DNA of 64,000 nucleotides, taken from the NCBI GenBank assembly GCA_016196755.1, contig JACPXC010000007.1:1-64000 (forward strand), in the 5' to 3' direction. Position 1 is the first letter of the stretch, and each line of letters starts with the position of its first letter. The notes beneath the pieces were generated by a model. The model did no database searches, had not been told where the DNA came from, and worked only from the letters and a program-made list of their open reading frames with translations. Below, in pieces: positions 59,113 to 64,000 of this stretch. The DNA is from Elusimicrobiota bacterium (lineage in GTDB: Bacteria > Elusimicrobiota > Elusimicrobia > UBA1565). The position numbers and the translations under genes are program-made.

Positions 59113-61024
59113 GCCGGCCGTAGCTGGCGCAGACGTCGGCCAGGGCGAAGGTCGCCGAGCGAGAGGTCGAGGTCAGCATCATCATGGTGTCGGCTGAGGT
59201 CCCCCTCAGCGAGTTGCCGGCGACCACGGCGTCCTCGGCGTTGCGCCGGGCGTCGGCCATGTTCCGGTCGAGCGTGTCGCGCGCCTCGGTCTCGGGATAG
59301 CCCAGGCGCCGCTGGGAGACCGTGACGCCGAGCTGGGTGATGCGGCTGTAGCCGTCCTGGATCGACTGTTGGAGTGTGCCCCGCGCCACGGTGGGCGGGC
59401 CGACGTTGTCGACGAGCTCGTCGGGCAGGAGCTGGGACACTCGGCCGAGGTCGTTTTTGATCCGCGCGGCGGCGGCCGAGAGGCGCGCCGCCTCGGTCGG
59501 CGTCCCCACCAGCGCCGCCACGCCGGACTCGAACTCGGGGTCGACCATCGATATCCCGACCCCCGCCTGGGTGCGCACGTTGGAGGCCCGTCGGGCCGAG
59601 CTCTCCATGAGGTCCTGCCCCTGGACGGCGTTGGCGAGGGAGGTCCCGCAGCTGCCGGGCACGGCCATGACCTGGAGCTTCCCGGCCTGCATGTCGGTCT
59701 GCGCCGACGCCAGACGGGACTTGAGCGAGTCGGGCCCCACCGCGATCAGCGCCCGGGAGCGGCCCAGCGCCGCCTTCGCGTCGGGGACGCCGGCAAAATG
59801 GGCTTGCTCGGTCTTGAGCTTCGCGTCCAAGGAGTTGATGATCGCCGAGGCCTGCGCGAGACGCCCCAGGATCTTGACCGAGTGGGACTTCTGGCGCGCG
59901 GCCAGCGGGAGCACGACGCTCGAGCGGTACGTGTTGGCCTCGTCGAGGTGCTTTTTGGCCTGGTCCTTGAGCTCGGTCTTCTTGGCCGCCGGGGCCGAGG
60001 ACACCATCTCCGACGGGCCGGAGCCTCCGCTCGTGCCGCCGTCCGCCGAGGCCGGCTGCGCGCCGCGTCCGGAACCCAAGCTGCTGCTGCCGGAGCCGCC
60101 TCCCCGCGGACCGCCGCCGATCGAGGCTCCGTGGCCGGAGGCCTCGCCATAGGCGCCCGCCAAGGGGCCCGAACCGCCGGGGCCGCCGGAGACGGTGTCG
60201 GAGAAGCCCGGTCCGGCGCCGCCGCCGATCCCGCCGGCGAACCCGCCGCCGGGGTTGCCGCCGGCGAGGCCGCCCGCCGCGCCGCGGCGCTGGGACGCCC
60301 CGGCCGCCGCGGGCCCGGCACCGCCCGCGGTCTGGCCGCGCAGAAAAGGCCGCCCTCCGACCACCGACGAGCGCCCCGGACCGCCCACCGAAGCGCTGGC
60401 CAGGGCCCCGCCCTCCGCTATAGAAGGAAGCGCGACCGCCCCGGCCTCACCGAAGGGCGGCATCGGGCCGCCGGGAGCCGCGCTGGCCGACGCCGCGCTG
60501 CGGCTCGAGTTGCCGCGGTCCGGACCCGGAGCGAACCCGGCCTGACCGGCCGCCGCCCATTGCGTAGAATCGGGCGCCATCCCGGGCACGTGCCCGCTCT
60601 CCGTGCCTTCTATCGGGATAGGCGTCCTGCCGGCAGCGGCCGCGGCTTGTTTCGCATCGGCCTTCTTCTGGGAGGCGGCGATCTCCGCCATCGTGCCGCG
60701 CAGGAAGCCGTCCCCTTCGGGACTCGCCGAGCCGCCGGCGTCCTTGAGGCCTTCGGAGCCGGCCGCGGCCTTCGAACCGCCCTTGAGCTTGGCCACGCCG
60801 AGGCTGGAGCCCACCGACCGGACGGGGGCCTTGGCGGCCGCCCTCCCCGCCGGGGCGGCGGCGAAGGAAGCGCCCGCGTCCTCTTCCTTCTGGCTCGGCG
60901 CCCCCCCCACCATCCAGACCGTCACCACCACGGCGCCGAGCACGCCCAGCGCGCCGAACATGGCCATGGGATCGTTGAGCAGACGGTCCAACGACAGGCC
61001 CTTGGACTTCTGGATGATCGGCAT
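59081..61024 (-). CDS. membrane-anchored protein with Gly-rich linker and helical C-terminal domain
   Basis: A 647-residue protein. One membrane helix near the N-terminus (MFGALGVLGAVVVTVWMVGG, about 22-41) leaves the rest outside the cytoplasm. A Gly/Ser/Ala-rich region (about 45-345; GGGFAGGIGGGAGPG, GGGPRGGGSGSS) is followed by a helical, coiled-coil-prone domain of about 290 residues (KDQAKKHLDEANTYRSSVVLPLAARQKSHSVKILGRLAQASAI) with two cysteines. No family recognised. ATG 61024 is chosen; a TGT-TATTCT extended -10 lies about 24 bases upstream with GGAGGGG between. Confidence 0.65.
   Translation of the reverse strand: MPIIQKSKGLSLDRLLNDPMAMFGALGVLGAVVVTVWMVGGAPSQKEEDAGASFAAAPAGRAAAKAPVRSVGSSLGVAKLKGGSKAAAGSEGLKDAGGSASPEGDGFLRGTMAEIAASQKKADAKQAAAAAGRTPIPIEGTESGHVPGMAPDSTQWAAAGQAGFAPGPDRGNSSRSAASASAAPGGPMPPFGEAGAVALPSIAEGGALASASVGGPGRSSVVGGRPFLRGQTAGGAGPAAAGASQRRGAAGGLAGGNPGGGFAGGIGGGAGPGFSDTVSGGPGGSGPLAGAYGEASGHGASIGGGPRGGGSGSSSLGSGRGAQPASADGGTSGGSGPSEMVSSAPAAKKTELKDQAKKHLDEANTYRSSVVLPLAARQKSHSVKILGRLAQASAIINSLDAKLKTEQAHFAGVPDAKAALGRSRALIAVGPDSLKSRLASAQTDMQAGKLQVMAVPGSCGTSLANAVQGQDLMESSARRASNVRTQAGVGISMVDPEFESGVAALVGTPTEAARLSAAAARIKNDLGRVSQLLPDELVDNVGPPTVARGTLQQSIQDGYSRITQLGVTVSQRRLGYPETEARDTLDRNMADARRNAEDAVVAGNSLRGTSADTMMMLTSTSRSATFALADVCASYGRLRQLEGQAPK
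60040..60330 (-). repeat. Gly-rich low-complexity coding stretch
   Basis: Runs of GGC/GGA codons coding alternating GGG and GGS blocks in the membrane-anchored protein. It should behave as a flexible tether between the membrane helix and the C-terminal helical domain. Confidence 0.55.
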
Positions 61025-61166
61025 GGCGGGTCGCCCCCTACCCCTCCAGAATAACAGGCCGGACCCCTGCGCGCCATAGCCTCTTACCTTCCTCTTACCC
61101 ATCCCTAGGTCCTTTGTCCCATTCCCCGAGTCCCTGGTGGCCCAGGCGGCCTGACCGGGATTGGGC

Positions 61167-61172
61167 CATCAT
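61167..61172 (+). promoter_or_regulatory. -10-like CATCAT six bases before the endonuclease gene
   Basis: CATCAT-CGTGGG-GTG here closely copies TATCAT-CGCGGG-ATG at 57995-58009. The match in hexamer, spacer and spacing supports GTG 61179 as a leaderless start. Confidence 0.35.
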
Positions 61173-61178
61173 CGTGGG

Positions 61179-62774
61179 GTGACCGACAGGCTTCGCCGAG
61201 CCATGATCCTCGCCCTGGCCGCGCTCTCGGCTGTCTCCCCCGTTTCGGCCCAGGTCCGCATGGCCCCCGTGCCGGTGCGCACGCCGGGCGTGATCGGCGG
61301 GGCGGCGGCAGGCGCCGCGGCGGCCGCCGGCAGCGTCCACGCCGTGATGAACCCCTTCGTCTCTCCGTCCCTGACCCTGCCCGCCTCGATCCTGCCCGCC
61401 CCGGGGACCGTCGACGTCCTGGAAACCCTGCACCGCGCGGCCCTCACCGAAGCGGACCTCCAGTCGAGATTGCCGGGGGCCCGGGCCGCCGCCGCGACCC
61501 CAGAGGCCCGCGCGGCCTCGGCCCTCTCGCCCGGAGCGCTCACTCCAGAGGCGGCCCTGCCCTCGGGCGACGAGTCCCAGGGCGCCGCCCGCGCCCCGTC
61601 GCTCCTCGAGCGCGTCACAGCCGCATTCCGCGCGCCGTCCGAGGAGGCCAACGGGGTCAAGAAGACTGCCCGCGGACAGACCTTCGCCGAGATGCTCGCC
61701 TCGCTCGACTGGCGCCCCGGACCGGCCGCTCCCACGGCCTCGGAGGCGGCACTTCCTCGCGATAGCGCTCGGTCGGCCGCCGCCACGGCCTCGGAGGCGG
61801 CACTTCCTCGCGATAGCGCTCGGTCGGCCGCCCCCGCGGCCGCCCGTCCCGACAGTCCGCAGGCCGTCGCCCACTTCGACAAGCTCTTCGACGGCCGGAC
61901 GCCGCGCGCCCCGGCCGCGGCCGCCGCGCTGACCCCCACCGTCTACCCGACGGCCTTCCCCGGCCAGTCCGGCACGGCCCTGCGCGAGGCCGTCAAGGCC
62001 GAGGCGCGCCGGAACCACCGCTCCCGCGGCTACGACGAGACGAGGTCGTTCCTCTTCACGGACGCCGACAGCGTCATGGTCGACGGCGAGCGCGGAGTCG
62101 TCGACGCCTACTCCGGGATCTTCGTGCCCGGCACCAGCGGCGACGGCGGCCGCTACGACGAGCGCGGAGACCAGGACGGGGACGGCTACCACGAGACCAA
62201 AGGCATGAACGTGGAGCACATCTGGCCGCAGTCCTACTTCGACAGAAAGCTGCCGATGCGCTCGGACCTCCATCATCTGATGACCACCTTCCAGCACCCC
62301 AACGGCATGCGCGGACGCCTGCCGTTCGGCGAGGTCCCCGACCGCGCCGTGGAGTACCAGAACTGCTGCGGCGCGCGCATGGGCGCCGGCGTCTTCGAGC
62401 CCCCGGACTCGGCCAAGGGCCGGGTGGCCCGGGCGATGCTCTACTTCATGGTGCGCTACGCGGGCACCAACATCATCCCCGGTTCGGTCGCCCACCACTT
62501 CTGGAACTCCCGCATCGAGACCTTCCTCGACTGGAACCGCCGCTTCCCGGCCGACCAGTTCGAGCGCGAGCGCAACGGCACCGTGGCGGAGTTCCAAGGC
62601 AACCGCAACCTCTTCGTCGACGACCCGACGCTGGCCGACCGCATCGGCGCGGAGGCCTTCGTGCTCAGCCGCGGCCAAGGCGTCACGTCGGCGCACGGCT
62701 ACGGCGAGACGGCCCGGGGCTCGGACACGGCGGGACGCTCGCGCGGCTCCAGCCGCAAGCCCCGGCGCCGATAG
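61179..62774 (+). CDS. secreted endonuclease I family nuclease with repeat-bearing N-terminus
   Basis: A 531-residue protein. Signal peptide (VTDRLRRAMILALAALSAVSPVSAQ), then about 240 residues of Ala/Pro-rich sequence with SPSLTLPASILP, EEANGVKK and two tandem copies of TASEAALPRDSARSAA. The C-terminal 260 residues are an EndA/NucM/Vvn-type His-Me finger nuclease: NVEHIWPQSYF (catalytic His347), SDLHHLM (His365) and HPNGMRGRLPFGEV. It should degrade DNA, perhaps RNA, outside the cell or in the periplasm, for nutrients or against extracellular DNA. GTG 61179 gives the best basic n-region and fits the -10 spacing. Confidence 0.85.
   Translation: MTDRLRRAMILALAALSAVSPVSAQVRMAPVPVRTPGVIGGAAAGAAAAAGSVHAVMNPFVSPSLTLPASILPAPGTVDVLETLHRAALTEADLQSRLPGARAAAATPEARAASALSPGALTPEAALPSGDESQGAARAPSLLERVTAAFRAPSEEANGVKKTARGQTFAEMLASLDWRPGPAAPTASEAALPRDSARSAAATASEAALPRDSARSAAPAAARPDSPQAVAHFDKLFDGRTPRAPAAAAALTPTVYPTAFPGQSGTALREAVKAEARRNHRSRGYDETRSFLFTDADSVMVDGERGVVDAYSGIFVPGTSGDGGRYDERGDQDGDGYHETKGMNVEHIWPQSYFDRKLPMRSDLHHLMTTFQHPNGMRGRLPFGEVPDRAVEYQNCCGARMGAGVFEPPDSAKGRVARAMLYFMVRYAGTNIIPGSVAHHFWNSRIETFLDWNRRFPADQFERERNGTVAEFQGNRNLFVDDPTLADRIGAEAFVLSRGQGVTSAHGYGETARGSDTAGRSRGSSRKPRRR
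61732..61832 (+). repeat. two tandem copies of the 40-base repeat in a 51-base unit
   Basis: Fifty identical bases at 61732-61781 and 61783-61832, period 51 (17 codons). Each holds the 40-base core (61742-61781 and 61793-61832) beginning GGAGGCGGCACTTCC and ending CGCTCGGTCGGCCGCC. The core's GGCGGC and GCCGCC ends are complementary and could form a stem. Confidence 0.9.
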
Positions 62775-62859
62775 CCCATAACGGCGTAGGCCCATTGGCG
62801 GCCGCCCCGAGCCCCGACCGGCCCGGGTACAACGGCGCCCAAAGCGGCATCCTCGAACT

Positions 62860-64000
62860 ATGATCCGCCGGAGCCTCCAGTGGCTCAGCGTCCTGCTGTG
62901 CGCCGCCCCCGCGTTCGCTCAGATCCGTTCGGCTCACCTGCCCGCGCGCGTCCCCGCGACTCCCCTGGGCATGGCGGGGGCCGCCGCCGGTTTCCCGGGC
63001 ACGCTCCCGACGCTCGCCGCCTCCCCCTCCTTGACCCTGCCGCTCCCGGTCCTGGCCGCTCCGAGGGCCGCGGCCGCCCCCAAGGCACTGGAGGCGGCAC
63101 TTCCTCGCGATAACGCTCGGTCGGCCGCCGCCGCGCTCGCGGCACCGGCGGGCCCGGCCAACGGCGTCAAGAAACCCTGGCGCGCCCAGACCTTCGCGCA
63201 GATGCTGGCCGACCTCAAGCGGCGCGCCGCTCCCCCGGCCGCCGACCGCCCGCCGTCGGAGGCCTCCGGGCGCGCCAAAGAGCTCTTCGACGGGGCGGCT
63301 CCGGCGCCCGTCCCCGCCGCCCCCGCGGCGGGCCCCGCCTCCTACACGGGCATCTTCCCCGGCCGGACCGGGACGGACCTGCGCGACGCCCTGCGCGAGG
63401 AGCTGCGCGCCAGCCATCGCGGCCATGATTACGAGACCGCGCGGACCGCGCTGTTTAGCCGCGTCGACAACGTCACGGTCGACGGCAGGCGCGGGGTGCG
63501 GGACGTCTATTCCGGCGTCTTCGTCCCAGGCAGGAGCGGGGACGGCTGGCGCTACCGCGGCTCGCTCCGCTACGCGGGGCCCCGCGACGAGACGCTCCAC
63601 CTCAGCGTGGAGCATGTCTGGCCGCAGTCGTTCTTCGGGCATCGGCTCCCGCTGCTCTCGGACCTCCACAACATGCTGCCCGCGTTCCACCGCCCCAACG
63701 AGCTGCGAGACCGCCTCCCGTTCGGCACGGTGCCCGACGCTTCCGTGAGCTACTACAACGCCTTCGGGGCGCGCATGGGCGCCGGCGTCTTCGAGCCTCC
63801 GGACTCGGCCAAAGGGAAGGTAGCCCGGGCTTTGCTCTACTTCCTGGTGCGCTATGGGGACGAGGGCATCCTGCCCGCGGGTCTCGCCCGCTATTTCTGG
63901 AACTCCCGCATCCAGACCTACTTGATCTGGAACCGGCGCTTCCCCCCCGACGCGTCCGAGCGCGAACGCAACGACGCCGTGGCGGCGCTGCAAGGCACCC
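62860..64000 (+). CDS. secreted endonuclease I family nuclease, paralogue (3' end outside window)
   Basis: At least 380 residues. Signal peptide (MIRRSLQWLSVLLCAAPAFAQ), a shorter Pro/Ala-rich region with SPSLTLPLPVL, one LEAALPRDNARSAA element and PANGVKK, then the nuclease domain with SVEHVWPQSFF (His252), SDLHNMLPAFHRPNELRDRLPFG and MGAGVFEPPDSAKGKVARALLYFLVRY. It is a clear tandem paralogue of the gene before it, 85 bases away, with the same order of N-terminal elements but only one repeat copy. The C-terminus lies beyond the window. Confidence 0.85.
   Translation, partial: MIRRSLQWLSVLLCAAPAFAQIRSAHLPARVPATPLGMAGAAAGFPGTLPTLAASPSLTLPLPVLAAPRAAAAPKALEAALPRDNARSAAAALAAPAGPANGVKKPWRAQTFAQMLADLKRRAAPPAADRPPSEASGRAKELFDGAAPAPVPAAPAAGPASYTGIFPGRTGTDLRDALREELRASHRGHDYETARTALFSRVDNVTVDGRRGVRDVYSGVFVPGRSGDGWRYRGSLRYAGPRDETLHLSVEHVWPQSFFGHRLPLLSDLHNMLPAFHRPNELRDRLPFGTVPDASVSYYNAFGARMGAGVFEPPDSAKGKVARALLYFLVRYGDEGILPAGLARYFWNSRIQTYLIWNRRFPPDASERERNDAVAALQGT
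63090..63129 (+). repeat. copy of the 40-base in-frame dispersed repeat
   Basis: Identical to the copies at 61742 and 61793 except for one base (GATAG to GATAA), which changes Ser to Asn in EAALPRDNARS. Same reading frame as all other copies. Confidence 0.9.

Noticed and set aside
61732-61832. CRISPR-like repeat array
   Set aside because: Only two tandem units with almost no spacer, in-frame inside a gene, and no cas genes.

Overview
The window is GC-rich bacterial DNA, densely packed with genes, from a Gram-negative organism: it has the LPS heptose genes gmhA and hldE (nucleotidyltransferase part), many Sec signal peptides and a lipoprotein. The short prepilin (cleavage site KGFTLIEL, then a conserved pilin helix), the many secreted TPR, HEAT and FecR proteins, and secreted proteins with long Pro/Ala-rich N-termini are what I would expect of Elusimicrobiota. 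That placement is an inference. I found no rRNA, tRNA, CRISPR array or insertion sequence. Layout: 1-1.3 kb is the 3' end of a LamG-domain gene running into a lower-GC, foreign-looking segment with one small secreted ORF. 1.3-3.7 kb holds a PHB-depolymerase-like esterase and a toxin-antitoxin-like HTH/nucleotidyltransferase pair with a double palindromic operator. 3.7-7.3 kb (minus strand) is dnaX-recR-cystathionine beta-synthase. 7.3-18.7 kb holds a TPR protein, a CsgG-like lipoprotein, a class II aldolase, class I fructose-bisphosphate aldolase, a peptide-binding protein, an HENVH protease candidate, a pilin, a NagZ-like GH3 enzyme, a degenerate GAF/HD-GYP protein and rsmI. 18.7-19.3 kb is a VapBC pair. 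20.8-29.7 kb is one long overlapping operon: tsaC, arginine-phosphatase-like gene, glyA, receiver domain, mtnP, cdd, accB-like, zinc-ribbon/TPR protein, accC, gmhA, hldE. 30-34.1 kb carries three FecR-type secreted proteins, thiamine pyrophosphokinase and a sodium/solute symporter. 44.8-34.1 kb (minus strand) is a seven-gene operon, uvrD-gatC-TPR-gatA-nudix-gatB-NHL protein, in which every junction is a 4-nt overlap. 44.8-64 kb contains a secreted unknown protein, a Ser/Thr kinase, a divergent transketolase, an O-methyltransferase, two GT-C-like membrane proteins, an rRNA uracil methyltransferase, ychF, a rhodanese, two membrane proteins and two tandem secreted endonuclease I paralogues. The most unusual signals are these. 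A 40-nt repeat occurs four times, always inside genes and always read in the same frame (EAALPR-DSARS). A textbook intrinsic terminator lies inside the first 15 codons of the symporter gene. Ten or so genes have a -10 hexamer exactly 6-7 nt before the start codon, implying leaderless mRNAs. An AccB homologue lacks its biotinylation motif, and an HD-GYP domain has lost three metal ligands.
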